DNA of 64,000 bases, taken from Antedon mediterranea (Eukaryota > Echinodermata > Crinoidea > Comatulida > Antedonidae). The DNA lies in contig NC_092670.1 in NCBI RefSeq assembly GCF_964355755.1, forward strand, positions 25,781,795 to 25,845,794. Reading direction: 5' to 3'. Below the pieces are notes generated by a model. It was not told where the DNA came from. It did not search any database and saw only the letters and a program-made list of their open reading frames with translations. Shown here in pieces: positions 44,281-57,700 of this stretch. A program made the translations under genes and the position numbers. Numbering within the stretch: position 1 is the first letter of the stretch; every line of letters begins with the position of its first letter.

Positions 44281-46680
44281 ACCAGGTTACTTGCATATCT
44301 AACTAAAGTAACGTAAGCCCAACTGAAACAAAGACTAAAATAAATACACAAATACAAACATTTTTTCAAAAACGTCATTATAAGAAAAAAAAGTTTATTT
44401 CTTCAATACAAAGAGTGGAAACACGGTAGTCCTCTCACCGCCAACAAAAATTGTTGTATTGGAGAATAAATGAACACATATAAAGTGTTTGATTTTTTGA
44501 TTAGGAAACTACAAATATTATTAAACACCATGTTTATACAGTTTTAAGCTAATATAGTGAAATCATACTAACTGTAAAAAAGGCAACAATTTTAAAAATG
44601 CAAGAACATTACTGAAACCTTTCTTTCTTAATCTATGATGTCTAAGATTAGTTTAAACTCAATTTTTAAGAATCTATCTGAAGTTTTTCTTTTTACATAG
44701 GCCTAATGCCACAGATGAATGCTCTCATCCTTTTTTCTAAATCGTCTTACATCTAGTCCAGGGAAAGGTAAAAACACGTCATGGTTTTCTTGTTGAATAT
44801 GGTGATCTTGGCCTGGGTACAAACAATGTTAAAAATGAATGATGTGTTATGTTTATGTCCTAACTAGCCACTACCCTGTACGTCTATCTGCCAATTGTCT
44901 GGAAAATCTGACTGGCTTAAGCAATGTAATAAAATCCATCATTACCATCTGAACTTCAAAATAATAACCAATAAAATTGCAAATAAAAAAAATTTAGCGG
45001 CTACGACAAATTAATAAAAAGAAGAAAAATGCCATATTACAATATTATAATTCCACCAGTTTTTTTGTTATGTGAATGCTCTACGGGGTATCGGGTCTAG
45101 ACACCAATTACACAAAATTCAGGCATTCAATGTGCATGCCAATTTTACAGATCTTATCTGCCGAATAACAAATCGATGGTTATCATGTTAGAGGCCTACT
45201 TTTTAATTAGACAAAAGCCAACGCAATATTTAGTCACATACTGCATTTCACAAACATACGGCCCGACTAAAGAAACAATGATTATTGAAACCGCTATCGT
45301 GTCATTATAAATGTTTTTCCTAATAATGAGAATGGAAATTAAATCAAAATTACCCAAATTGATATATTAGGAATTACAGAGAATGGCATTGCTTCTTACA
45401 GCACACAATGTGCAAAATTAGGACTATATTTAAATTAAATGTTAGAAAAATAGGGTGCGAGAAGGAGTGACTGTTATCTGTAATACACTTTTCTAGAAAG
45501 AAATATCAAAACGAGAAACGCTCTCTTCAGGATCAATTGTTCCGTCTTCTTGTCGATCTTCCTTTCTTTCTTTCTTTTATTTCAATAAACAATGGCCTCC
45601 GGCTCATTTCACATAATAAAATCTATATTATTTTCGGACATACAGGTTTTACTCTTTTCATACGCTTTACATAAATATGTTGCAAAAGACATAATTTTTG
45701 GGTTTCATTGTTTACCTCCTTTACAGAGAATCCTAACAGACCTGAAAACAGTGGAACGCATATTTCCAAACCCAGGTATGTTAGGATTATCTGTAAGGAA
45801 TTCATATTGATGACAGCGTGGAAAGGAGATGAGGGTACCCAGGCTAAAGAGGTTGAGAAAAAAATCGCGAGCGGGAATGACATACGCCGCCAAGTATTCA
45901 TTTATTTGTGGTGACTTCAATCTCAATCTTATAAAGCACACTATACTGCCGTACTTTGTGTTATTTTTTTCATTACAAAAGTTCATGTAATATTTTATTT
46001 TCAAATGAATATATTTCAAAAGTACGTTATAAATATCTTAAATCATTTTCAATTATTATTTTTTTTTATTTTGGGGAGTCAAGTTGCAGATAAAGCCTTT
46101 TCTCAAATTATTTGAACTTTAAAATGGCGGGATATAGTTTTAAAACAGGGCACAAGTTATTTTTTTTTTTTTATTATTTTTATTTTTTAAAACTTACCAA
46201 AACTTTTAGTAACTTTAGTTAACATAAATTAGAACTGTAATTTAGATCAGGTAATTAAAAAACAATTACAAAAAAATATGAAAATGGCATTAATCTGCCT
46301 CATTTTTCATCATACTGTTATCTGTTTTCTGTAACAATTACTGTAATTTTGTCAAATTATTTCTTTAAGGCGTTTGTAGATAAGCCCCATAATAATTACT
46401 ATTATAAATTTCATAGTTACAGGCCTAGGCATATTTTGGGATAACTGGTCAATTCAAGTGATAGAGTATATCCCAAGAGTCAAATAAGACAAAACTCTAT
46501 AAAAAAAATATATATAGTTAAGCCCTTTTCTCAAAGTAGGGCAGTATACATGGTCCTACAAACGAATTTCTTAACATTATGTATTCAGCTTCCTTCTACC
46601 CCTTATTGACAAGCCAACTAGAATCACAACTAAATCGTCTACCGGTCTACCGCAGTGATTCTGCTAACAAATCATATGAT
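44281..46680. other. Intergenic; one inverted repeat, otherwise no feature
   Basis: A (CTTT)n run lies near 45561-45578. An imperfect hairpin lies at 45721-45796: TTACAGAGAATCCTAACAGACCTG pairs with its inverted partner with two mismatches. Minus-strand frames of 92 and 104 codons cross this hairpin and show no known domain. Nothing else was seen. Confidence 0.5.
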
Positions 46681-46689
46681 TAATTAAAA

Positions 46690-48186
46690 CTCGAAATAAA
46701 CTATATAAAAAATACATCAATTTACCTTACATAACTAATAAAACCAATTATGTTACATATCGAAACAAACTCACTAGATATATCAAAGTATTTTGCAAAC
46801 AGCATTTTGCAAACAAATTTAACAATTATGAAAGTAATATAAACAAAAACTTAAAACAATAAACAATATTCTTGGCAAAAACATCAACAAAACTCCCTTG
46901 TTTCTTCTTAGATAATAACACTAAAATCACTGATCTAGTCATTTCAACACTCTAACCTTCAATAATGGAATCAGCAATGTTTCAAACTGGTTCAAGCTAA
47001 ATATGTTATCCCTTAACAGTAAAACAAACTACATTCACTTCTCCACTAGCAAAAAAACTAAAAACACTCCGAATGCCAATATATACATCGATCACATTCC
47101 TATTAAACAAGTTGAAAGCACATCATTTCTTAGTGTTCAAATAGACAACAAATTAAACTGGAAGCTTCATATAACTAAAATCTCCTATAATATCTCCAAA
47201 ACCATTGGTGTATTAAATAAACTGATATCTACATTACCACCTAAAATCATCACTTCTTTGTACAATACACTCATCTTGCCTCACCTCTTCTATTGTAACA
47301 CTGTCTGGACTGCAACAGATTCAAAGCATCAAACTCTTTGTCCATGGATTAGTACTGAAACAACTAAACTTGACAGACTATTCAAACTCTAAAAGAAGGC
47401 AGTCCGTATATGCGCCCAATCAAATTATCTTTCACATACTAAACCGCTTTTCCATGATTTAAACACCCTAAATATCTTTGACATAAACAAATTACAGACA
47501 GTCCTTTTCAGGTATCGACTTTCCAATAACAAACTTCCTTATACTTAAACATTTTTAATAACGAGCTTTACAATTAAAATACCTGAAATTCAAACAAGTA
47601 CGTTCAATCTAACCTAAATCGAAACGCATCCCGAAATGAAATCATCCACACCAAGTCTTTATTTGATCATAGTTTCATCACATTTAAATCAAAATACAAA
47701 CCAACTTTACCCTTATTTATTTGTTTGTTTGTCTTGTCTTTGTCCATACTTTGTCTCTTGCATAGTGTATGTACCGTCTGTAACCCTTGTTTGTCTCTGT
47801 TATGAACACTAATCCGAATTTTTTTATAAATTTTTTCCTGAGCTTATTAGAGTCTCTTCATATATACAAGGCATTAACTATTAATTTGATTCATATTTTT
47901 TTGAAATACATTAAAAGATGACATGTTTAAATTATAAGAGAAAATTATGGTAAATAATGATAATATACGAAGAAAAGGTTACAATAACAAAAATCATGTA
48001 TGTAAACACATGATAACAAAAATACAATTTTAGAACAAATATGTAGAAATTTCTATATTTATATGAAATAAAAGTGGGATGAGCCCACATAAGACAAAAA
48101 AAAACTAATATATCCTTGACGGTAAAATATGCATGCAGTATTCGTTTGCTTTGTGTAGGCGTAAATAAATAAATGAATGAATGAAA
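46690..48186 (+). mobile_element. Internally deleted LINE (linker plus RT C-terminal part)
   Basis: 46690-46920 reads NKLYKKYINLPYITNKTNY and TINNILGKNINKTPLFL, the endonuclease-RT linker. The RT core (motifs A-C) is missing. From about 46955 the palm and thumb resume (NVSNWFKLNMLSLNSKTNYI, FLSVQIDNKLNWKLHI, LILPHLFYCNTVW), followed by KKAVRICAQSNYLSHTKPLF to about 47550. The 3' UTR includes a GTGGG-ATGA-GCCCAC-like hairpin near 48075 and ends in a (TAAA/TGAA)n tail at about 48163-48186. Confidence 0.75.
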
Positions 48187-48778
48187 ATGTTTTCATCAAT
48201 GCTTTTATGTATGTGTTAGAAAGGTCATATAAAGTTCGGTTACCTCGTAATCAACCTGAAACGTGTACGCAAGTTCGGTATAACCACCCTGGTATAACTT
48301 GTGAAAAACTTGCCGACACTAAAATATGGATACGCAATAATAATGACGTAATTCAGATTCGTACCAGTAAATAATAATAATTTATAACATAATGTACATT
48401 TACGTAAAAGGGCAAATTCATTAAATCGCGCGTAACTTCTAGAATCATTACTTAGGGTATAGGAAGTTGATACTGATACATTTGGTACTGATTTTAACCA
48501 CTAAATATAACCTAATATTTATTAAGTTTATTTAGATAATTAGTTATTGACGATTAAAACGAATTTAGGTTGAACGATTTGCCCTTAACAGGGGTGTTTC
48601 AGAACTTAGTACACGCTGTGTACCGTGTGCGGCCTATAAAGTTGTAAGCAAATACCTAAATCGAAATTCAACACAAAGGTAGAGCTTGGCCACAACACCA
48701 GTCTAATCACACACACTTAGTCCTTCGTGAGGACTGTCACACGATGATCGCTAATGGTGAAATAATTATATTCATAAG
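48187..48778. other. Spacer, no clear feature
   Basis: A faint resemblance to the interior of the AACAAGG family occurs around 48410-48440 (TTAAATCGCGCGTAACTT). No gene was seen. Confidence 0.45.
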
Positions 48779-48973
48779 TGACCCGATCTGGCAAAACCCT
48801 CTCCCTGGCAGATTAGAACTATTTCACTATTTAGGTCTAGGCCTGCTTGGTAAACACTTCCCAAACCAGTTAAAATAAGCTTGACGTTTATGGAACGCCT
48901 CCTCTGCCTTCAGTTCACATTTATCATGCAGTACAACCAATCGTCATGCAGTACACACCAAACATCATGCAGT

Positions 48974-50827
48974 CAGCGTTGCCAGCGATAAAATTTAAAT
49001 TATGCCGTATCCTGTCTCAAATAATGCCAGATTGGGAAAAATAATGCCAGATCCCCAAAATTTGGCCCTAAACAGCGCCACCAACGGTTGTATGTCTAAT
49101 AAACGTTTGTAAAACCCCAACTGACACAAAATAGGGACTAAATTGTATCCCTATGTCGTTCAAAAATTGTATTTTTAGTTTTGTGAGTAATAACTAATAA
49201 TTCTAAAAATATCTGGGGTGCGAAAATGGTAATTGCAAATGAAACAAACACCAACCCACGAACCCTTCTCCCCCCCCCCCCAAAAAAACCTGTTACAGCC
49301 ATGGAAATTTAGAATTTTTGAGCTGAAATATGAGAGCTGCTCGATCTTTGCACTTAATTTCAAATATGAAAGGATCTTAGCCCACCATAATTAGAAAATG
49401 GCAATTATAATTTAAAATAGGAAATAAAAATATATATTAAGTGTCTCCAGGACCTCAGCCCCACCATGGTTGATAAGAAAATTTTGAAAAATGCTGATTT
49501 AAATGCCACTTAATTTAAAATATGAAATAAAAATATATTTATTAGTGTCTCCAGGATCTTAGCCCACCATAGTTCGAAAATGGCAACTATAATTGAAAAT
49601 AGGAAATCAAAATATATATTAAGTGTCTCCAGGACCTCAGCCCCACCCGGGGCCCCACCATGGTTGGGACTGGAGGTACAACAATTTGGAAAAATAGAGC
49701 TGCTCAATGGCCGGAAATGGCACTTAATTTCAGATATAAAATAAAAATATATTTATTAGTACCTCCAGGATCTTAGCCCACCATAGTTTGAAAATGGCAA
49801 TTATAATTTAAAATAGGAAAAAAATATATATATATTAAGTGTCTCCAGGACCTCAGCTCCACCATGGCTGATGCTGAGGTAAGAAAATTTGGAAAAATAG
49901 AGCTGCTCAATGGGCGGAAATGGCACTTAATTTCAAATATGAAATAAAAATATATTTATTAGTACCTTCAGGATCTTAGCCCATCGTAGTTTTGAAAATG
50001 GCAATTATAATTTAAAATAGGAAATAAAAATATATATTAAGTGTCTCCATGACCTCAGCCCCACCATGGTTGGGGGTGAGGTAAAAAAAATGGAAAAATA
50101 GAGCTGCTCGATGGGCGGAAATGGCACTTAATATTAAATAAAAATTACCTCGCCCACATGGTCACTACTGGGGCTGAGAGGTGAAGAACATTTGGAAAAA
50201 TAGGGTTGCTACGACGATGCAAATGGAACATAATTTGAAATATGGAAAACAAATTCTCCTAGAAGAAATTCTTTTTAAAATTAGAGCTTCTAATTAGTTA
50301 CTGGAAATTGCCATTTCAAGGGTTGGGGTAGAGGTGCGGCCACTTATAATTATGAACTGAGACAACAAAACCCCTTTCATAATGTTTTCGTTCAATTGTC
50401 TCTATATCTGGGGATCCAATAACCTGCATGGTCTCTGAAATAGAGCAACATAATTGGCCAATAGCTAGCCTCTTCGGATTTGTTGTGCTGCCTATATCGC
50501 ACACACGGTAGTTTTCGAGCAGCCTTCCTTTCCGAAGAGTCTATTTAAGTCCGAAACAAAAGGATGGAAGAACTATTGTACGGAAAACCCGAACAGATCT
50601 GTTTTGTACAATATGATATTGTGTAAGGTGATATGTATTAAATTGCAAGATTAAACAAAATATTTTATTTTTGTTCTGTGGTATATTATTTTTTTGGTTG
50701 TTCAAAAAACACAAAATTATGCCAGATTATGCTAAAAACGGCTAAATAATGCCGCGGCATTATGCCAGATGCCGTGGGCCTCTAAATAATGCCAAAAAGC
50801 ATAATAATGCCAGAAATGGCAACTATG
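48974..50827. mobile_element. hAT-like non-autonomous element, 1854 bp (innermost)
   Basis: The ends CAGCGTTGCCA and, inverted, CATAGTTGCCA match at 9 of 11 positions. The 8-bp CATGCAGT lies directly outside both ends (48966-48973, 50828-50835), the duplication size of hAT elements, although it is also the unit start of the host minisatellite. Both subterminal regions carry several AATAATGCCAGA-type motifs (48990-49055 and 50715-50820). The interior is a tandem repeat of about 200 bp. No transposase is present. Confidence 0.72.
49372..50130 (+). repeat. Tandem repeat of about 180-215 bp, four units
   Basis: Each unit has GGATCTTAGCCCACCATAG, AAAATGGCAATTATAATTTA, TATTAAGTGTCTCCAGGACC, CAGCCCCACCATGG and GGAAATGGCACTTAATT. 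The GGATCTTAGCCC anchor falls at about 49373, 49554, 49769 and 49971. It fills the interior of the hAT-like element. Confidence 0.85.
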
Positions 50828-51551
50828 CATGCAGTACACACCATTCGTCATGCAGTACACATTAAACATCATGCAGTACACACCAATCGTCATGCAGTAC
50901 ACACCAATCGTCATGCAGTACATACCAATCGTCATGCAGTCAAATATTGCGTAATTTATACCGCCACCTATCGACAAAATCGAATATCACGTGACGTTTA
51001 TTAGACGGCTGTAAACTAAGGCTATTCAAACTTTCTACTACAGCAACTCACGCTGTCTACTTCTACACCGCACGTGCTTTACGTCCTATAGATTCCGAGA
51101 TTTCCTTAATAGTTTTGCCAGCCATTTTAGGCATAAAGCACGTGAGGCAGAGGAGGCGTTCCATAGACGTTATAATGCTGCTTTTCAATAGTGCAAAAGA
51201 GTTAATTCGAGTGACTAAATAGGTTTAAAAGGCATCTGAAATCAGTAAAAATAACCATAATGTCAACACTGCTAAAATATAAATATCGCACACACTTCCT
51301 GGTATGACGTCATCGTGCCTTTGACCAAAATCTCGGGTGAGTTTTCAGCGCGTATCAAAAAGAATTTTTTGCAAACTTCAAACGCGATTTTCTCGTAAAT
51401 TTATTGAATGATTTGTAAGTTTATAAAAAAGTCAATAAAACTTAAATAAACACCATTGCAAAGCTTATGATTCAAGTAATCTAAATATATAAACAAAATA
51501 CAAAATGAAAATAAATTTCCGACAAAAGTAGGGTTTTGCCAGATCGGGTCA

Positions 51552-52455
51552 TTTCATTGTTGTATCTATTTCATACGGTACTACACAGAAATTAGAATTG
51601 GCATATGTAATTGTGTAGAAATAGTTCACGACTTTTTGCAATTTTGTTTTCGTAACGATAATAATAGACCTATTATAGTTTAAAAAAATTTTATAAAAAT
51701 AATAAATGCACAATATTCCACTTTCGAATAATATTGTTTGTATCGACATAAATAATGGTTAAGCTACTATTATAGTTTTTATTAATGAAACTAAGTAATT
51801 TAAGATTATGATTGGTGGATAGTTTTTAGACAGACACTAAAATCATGCGTCATATGAAAGTGAACTTTTGAAAAGGCCAACGAAATTTGAAGATAATTTT
51901 ATACTTCCTGAAAATCAAGAATAGTGATGCTCTCAAATTGAGATGTGATAGATTGATTTATTTTAAAGTATCTGTAAATTTATCTGTAAAGTTGAATTTT
52001 AGAAATACCAAAGCACGATCATCTTTACGTATTAATGCTATAATTATTGTTCAAATATTATTTTTGTTACGCCTTTTAGGATATTGTACATAGATAATAC
52101 TATAGGGCATAACGGGTTTATTTTAACTAATTAGTTACGGTCGGTACTACACTGATTATCACAACAGATTTACATTAAGTTGACAGAAAAATAAAAAATT
52201 ACTTTTATAACAGCTGGCACAAAATGAAAACAACAAACAATACCCAGTCCCAATGGGTTAATCAAACGCCAAAACGCAGTTTGCTTTCTGGTAAAACAAC
52301 GTACGTATTTTAAAAGCAAAGCAACACGACCAGCCAGTGCGTTAACCTATCGTCTGTACACGCGTCATTTAGCCAAAGTGAACTGTAGTGTTGAGTTGTG
52401 TCGAGGGAATACTTTCGAACGGGAAATCAGCTTAAGCGAATGCGGTCTGGCAGAG
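51552..52455. other. Upstream region of gene 2, no other feature
   Basis: Mostly AT-rich to about 52240, then more balanced composition (52250-52455) approaching the TATA box, as expected for a proximal promoter. No specific factor sites are claimed. Confidence 0.45.
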
Positions 52456-52534
52456 TATAAATGGACGGCAGTGAACTAACAAGCACTATATTCATACTTT
52501 TACAATTGAGCAGAGTAACAGGGAAAGACTATTG
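52456..52534 (+). promoter_or_regulatory. TATA box and non-coding first exon of gene 2
   Basis: TATAAAT at 52456-52462 lies about 30 bp before a plausible start around 52487. The leader then meets a consensus splice donor (ATTG/GTAAGT) at 52535. The next acceptor with a coding start is at 54730, six bases before ATG 54736, so this would be a 5' UTR exon of about 50 nt. Confidence 0.6.
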
Positions 52535-54729
52535 GTAAGTAAATTTCTTCTATTGTATCACATAACACATTTCCATTTCTAAAATTTTAAACTTATTTTA
52601 TGTCATAACATTAGACGACTCCCCGATTCTGTAATCTTTGTCTCTGTAGAATAACTGTTGAAGGTTATTTAAACAGCATTGCGATTACTATTCCACAGTA
52701 AAAATAGAGAACAGCATGTTTGTACTTTATAAACATATGCTGTATCTGTTTCAACACCTACTGTACAAATCTATATGTATATTGTTAGACAACATCAATT
52801 TGTTTAATCAATCATATACAGTTATATTGTAATACTATTAGTATGTACTAATACTAATAATAAGTTTCGACAGCTTATTTGTATTTGAGTAACCTATAAT
52901 TCAGTACCTATAACCTTTTAAAATGTTATTTTGTTTTCTGTGGTGTTTATGAAATTATATTTAATTGTTTGATGATTTAATCAAAAACATGTAAATTACA
53001 CAAAATAATACAATATTCAAATGACATTAAGGTAAACAAAATTAAATTTCAGATAAACTTAAAAATCATTTTGAAAAAATAGGCCTATACTAGGCTGCTT
53101 TTATTTTATTGTTATGATTTGTAATATATCATAACATAAACTTGTCGTCAGTAACGACCTGCTTTTAAGTAATGCTGCTCTACAGTATGTCCGTAACTAA
53201 GGACTATAGGCCTACAGTGTTTTATGTTCACAAATTACTATGCAGAGAAGTGATTTGAGAGGTGAGTAGTTGTAGGTAGGTGATTAGTTCATATGTAATG
53301 TTTAATTACAATTTATAGCATAATATAATATTACTATGTTCTATGACATTTCAACAAATATTAGCTGCGAACACATGTGTGTTTTAGATCAGAAAAATAA
53401 GCAAGATTAAAAATGTATTGATATAAAGTTGCAACGTCATTACCCGACCACTTTGTATTGTTTTTAACAGGAATTGAATTAACGTCAAATGATTCTTAAT
53501 GCCTACAAAACAGTCAGTTTATGGTAAAAGTAGTATTATATTATATTGATTGTTGTAAATGATACTACTAGATACGACAACTTTTTATTTAGTGAAGTGG
53601 TTGAATGACTTTCAATTTGCTGAACCATAAAGATTTTGCATATATTTTGTAGTATAAATAAATATTTTTATATTTTATTAAACAAAGTAAATTGAATAGA
53701 TACTGTAGGCCTAAGTTAGATATATTGTACAATTGTTTATATAGATAGTAATCTCAAATATCTAAAAGAAAATCTTTCTACTTAATCTTAATTTATTTTA
53801 ATAAGAATGTACTAAGTTAAAAACACCTGATCACTGATGCAACACTTAATTGTAAACAAAACACACAACTTGCTGGTGTATAGAAAGCATACAATTTTTC
53901 ATCTTCAAAACTGGAACCATGATTTGAAATATGAGTGTAGATTGTGAATACCTTTCTTGTTTTGTACACGTTAATAAATAAATCTTTACGTTGTGCAAAA
54001 GGACGTATTTCTTATTATTTTATTATTATTATTATTATTATGAAAAATAAATAAATTATTTCTTTATAAAAATGATACAGATATATTGATATCTGATTTT
54101 AAATTTAGAATTAGAATTTTAAATACAAAAATTGAAATAGGCATAGATAGAAAACCATACAAATTGCTGAAATGAAACACCCGCTGCCATGACATTGGAA
54201 TTGATTGTAGATAGAAAATACTTGACCCTCTTCTTAGAGTACATATAATATAATGCTTTTACTTTTACAAAACACTTGAAATGTATTTTTCCATTTTTAT
54301 TAGTTGATTGTCAAAAGCTCCAGAGCGCTACGTACACAAATACACATTTTAAAATTTAGCGCGCATTACCATAACTGGTGTATGTGCATGAAAATATACA
54401 ACACTTAAAATGACATGCCATAGGCCTATGACAAAGTGTTCCTGACTACATTCCTTTTAATGATCGGCTTTGAGGAAACCGACTTAACCTTCACTAACAT
54501 TGGTTTAGATTGGTTTAGACAAATGTTAGACTTGAACAGACGATCTTGGAGGTGGTCTGTCTGCTATGGTAGTATTTAAAACAAACAAGCGATTCGAAAT
54601 TGTATTTTAACTCTACTTCGTTTGAGTCACATTCGATTTTAATTTATACAGGAAATCGTTCATTACACGTACATCCGTATCTATACACATATTAATTCAA
54701 TTCCTTATGTTTACTTTTTGGTTACACAG
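52535..54729. other. Intron 1 of gene 2
   Basis: AT-rich intron bounded by GTAAGT and an ACACAG acceptor. It contains an (ATT)n run at about 54017-54041. No other feature was seen. Confidence 0.55.
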
Positions 54730-54735
54730 ATAGAG

Positions 54736-57700
54736 ATGCGATATATAATCTTTGGCCTTATTTACATCGTGCACATAGCTTCAGCTTTGCACTTTCGTGG
54801 CGGAACGTTTAGCTATGAAAGACTTGGCAGAAATAAGGTAAGACGTTAACTTGGATGCATCAATTTCAAATAGACACATAGAAAAACAACATAACATAAT
54901 CCATCCTATACTAAATGATCTATCGCGATAATCATTATACATAGATATTCCGGCTCACTCGATCCATGGTTCTGGTGGTATAACGATTTGAAAACTTTAA
55001 ACACTGAGAAATGAAATGAATGATGTAATTGTAGATCAAATGATATGTCGATGCCAAGCCATTGTAAAATAAACGTATGTTCCATGCAAACTAATAATAC
55101 CCAGCTCCAACCTTGTCGCAGCATGCTCATCCTTTACTGAGATGTTTGTAGCTTCTCTCTACGTGAAATAAAAATATTAAGTTCATAATATTACGTTTCG
55201 ATATTGTTGTCATTATTTGTATCAATTGATGATCATTTCCTATTTGCATTACTTTCTACTTGAAGTGGTTTTTGTGTGTCTCTATGGATAAATTATTAAT
55301 AGAATGTACAATGTTAATAAACTTAAGTATTATTAGTAATAAAAAATCATCGAGAAGGCAATCCTAGATTCTTTTGAGATTGTGTCCTAAATCTCAATCG
55401 AAGAATACTGTCAAAATATCATCATTTATAGTGTGTAAATCGAAATAAATATATTTTTATATGGTTAGGCCATCAACATGAAACAAATTATATTAAGATA
55501 AGTAGAAGATAAAGTAATACGTTTCATTTGTTCAACCATCAAGTATTAAGTGTAAACCTTTTGGGTTTAAATTAGTAAATTTTGCGATATTTAATGTTAT
55601 TGTTTATTGGATTTTCACTGCAAGAATGACAAGAATCTGTGTGTTATAAAATGGCTTATTGCACAACAAGTATAATCTGAAAATGTTATTACATCAAACA
55701 GTCTTAAATATTAAAAGTACAAACTTGATTTGCTATAAAAATATTTTCATTTTTACAGATGCACTATATAAAAAGTACAGATGTCACAATTATTAAATTA
55801 TAATATAATATAATAATCAAAGGTTTGAACATGAGCATAAAATATTACATAAAAACTATCAATACAATTTATCATAAGTCTATTGCATTTATAAATAATT
55901 AACCAATTGAATTAGTAGTTATTAATGATGGTTAACTTTAAACACAAATAGAAGATGTATAATTTGCTTAAATAGAAGCAAGCCTTCTCTAACTTTATCT
56001 CATATTATATGGGTTTAAACTTACAATAAGTAAAATGTAGCCTATTATTATACAAACTATCTGACCTTAAAATGTAAGGTTGTCAATTTTGCAATGGTTT
56101 CATTAACGCAACAAAATTGTATTTTCTGATTCATCAACCTATTTTTTTTTTTTAAATTCATTAATTTCTATTGATACTAAAGTACTACTTAAATGTTTAC
56201 CCCCAGAATCAAAATAAATCATAAAAATAATATGATAATTAATATAAATAGAATATTTATTTCGTTAAAAGCTGCTTGTCGCAAATAACGATGAAGAACA
56301 ATAACAAAATTAACCGTTTTTACCACCCTTTGACGCCTTCTTGTGGTTTCATGATCAAAGTTTCCTTTTTAGTAGACTAAATTGCACTCTCCTTTGCCAA
56401 AAAACCTCATCACGTGTTTAGTAAAATTCCCCGTAGAGCGTGCGTCATCTCGGCAAAATTTCAAACTTTACAATTAAGGTACAAGCCAGGAAACGCATAA
56501 CGTCGCGGGTACGAACGAATTTAGATTGTGGGAAACTCTACATTATAGTCACGTTTAAGCATGTTATGGAAATAATATGGGTGAATCATTATCTTCATAA
56601 CTTTAGGCTGTTATTTTTTTGTCCAGCATGTATTAAGAATCTTTTTTCGAACGTCTGACTAGACAGATAATTGTTCAACAATACACAGACATACAGATTC
56701 AGACAACATTATCGTAATATTACTCATTAAAAAAAACATATATTTTTTTTCTTTTGATAGTATTTAGTTCCAAAATTAAAATGAACTAGCAAATATTACA
56801 TAATTAAATAACTTCTATATTTTACTTAGGTTACTTATAAAATCTTTTTTTTATCGACAATAAAATGTTTTCAGCTAGAAGTAACATGGCGTCTAGCTGC
56901 ACGTCGAGGGTGGGGTACTGAATATGGGTGTACCGAGATTGGTCAGGTGTTGACAGGTGAATACAATGTCGTTTTAAAATGCGCCGAATGTGCTACAAAC
57001 CAAACGATAGCTGGACCTCTCACATACAAATGCATGGAGTACAGCGTAGACCAGGACTGGAGCATCGTGCAAGGGTCGATAATATATGAAGCGGACAGAC
57101 CAAAATTCACAATGATGTAAGTGTGTCAATTTGGAAACGCATTCATTCGTTATGATCATTGTCAACAATATACAAGAAAAAGAAAACAATCAATACACTG
57201 ATATGGATAGTTCAGATGCATTGACGAGATGCTTATTTCAATATTTTTCAGCAATTTATTATTAAAATTCTCTATTCATAATAAATAGTATTTAGTTAGT
57301 TCAGGAGCTTCTTTGAAAAGTCTATAATTCTATAAATTGATGCTAAGCGACCTTTAAGAAACGTATTCTATTCTTTTCTTTATTGGTAAACCAACCGATT
57401 CAATATTACCTGGTTGCCCTAGCCAACATTAAACAAATCCGTAAATCCGTATAATAGAGACACATTGATCAAACAGGTTTCTGAACTCACGAGACATTCA
57501 GTATTCCTACACGTTTCCCTGATGAAAACGGTTGAATTTTAACAAGCAACATCGTAGTTTGTACCATAAGAAAATAATAAGTAATAGTAATAAGTGTTGA
57601 CTCCCGTCAAAATAATATTGTGTTTTGATTTAATTAATTTCAAATTTCAGGTTCAAGAAGTACCTATATGGAAGGGCAGCTTTGAACATAAAATTCACAA

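Larger units (their letters stand above)
48925..50941 (+). repeat. 21-bp minisatellite CATGCAGTACACACCAATCGT, split by an insertion
   Basis: CATGCAGT starts at 48925, 48945 and 48966 on the left, and at 50828, 50849, 50870, 50891, 50912 and 50933 on the right with an exact 21-bp period. The array is interrupted by the hAT-like element at 48974-50827. Reading frames across it (for example 50732-50977 on the minus strand) are repeat artefacts. Confidence 0.88.
48890..51165. mobile_element. Middle inverted-repeat element with internal 21-bp minisatellite
   Basis: A perfect 21-bp inverted repeat lies at 48890-48910 and 51145-51165 (core GGAACGCCTCCTCTGCCT). GACGTT is present directly outside both ends (48884-48889, 51166-51171), a possible 6-bp duplication, but this hexamer is nearly palindromic so the exact border is uncertain. 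Without the inner element it is about 410 bp and largely minisatellite. Confidence 0.72.
48779..51551. mobile_element. Outer inverted-repeat element of a three-level nest
   Basis: A perfect 22-bp inverted repeat lies at 48779-48800 and 51530-51551 (core ACCCGATCTGGCAAAACCCT on the left). Without the nested material (48890-51171) it would be about 490 bp. No transposase is encoded and the target duplication is not clear. Confidence 0.7.

Noticed and set aside
45623-46019. Two overlapping minus-strand frames of 92 and 104 codons
   Set aside because: They overlap in different frames across an inverted repeat, lack domains, and fit chance openness of AT-rich DNA.
50828-50941. Regular 21-bp direct repeats resembling a CRISPR array
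   Set aside because: The whole unit repeats without unique spacers, the context is a spliced animal genome, and no cas-like gene is present.
50732-50977. Frame with repeated MTIGVYC units (and the + strand VHTNRHA frame)
   Set aside because: Both are translations of the 21-bp minisatellite; the period is a multiple of three, so frames stay open by construction.
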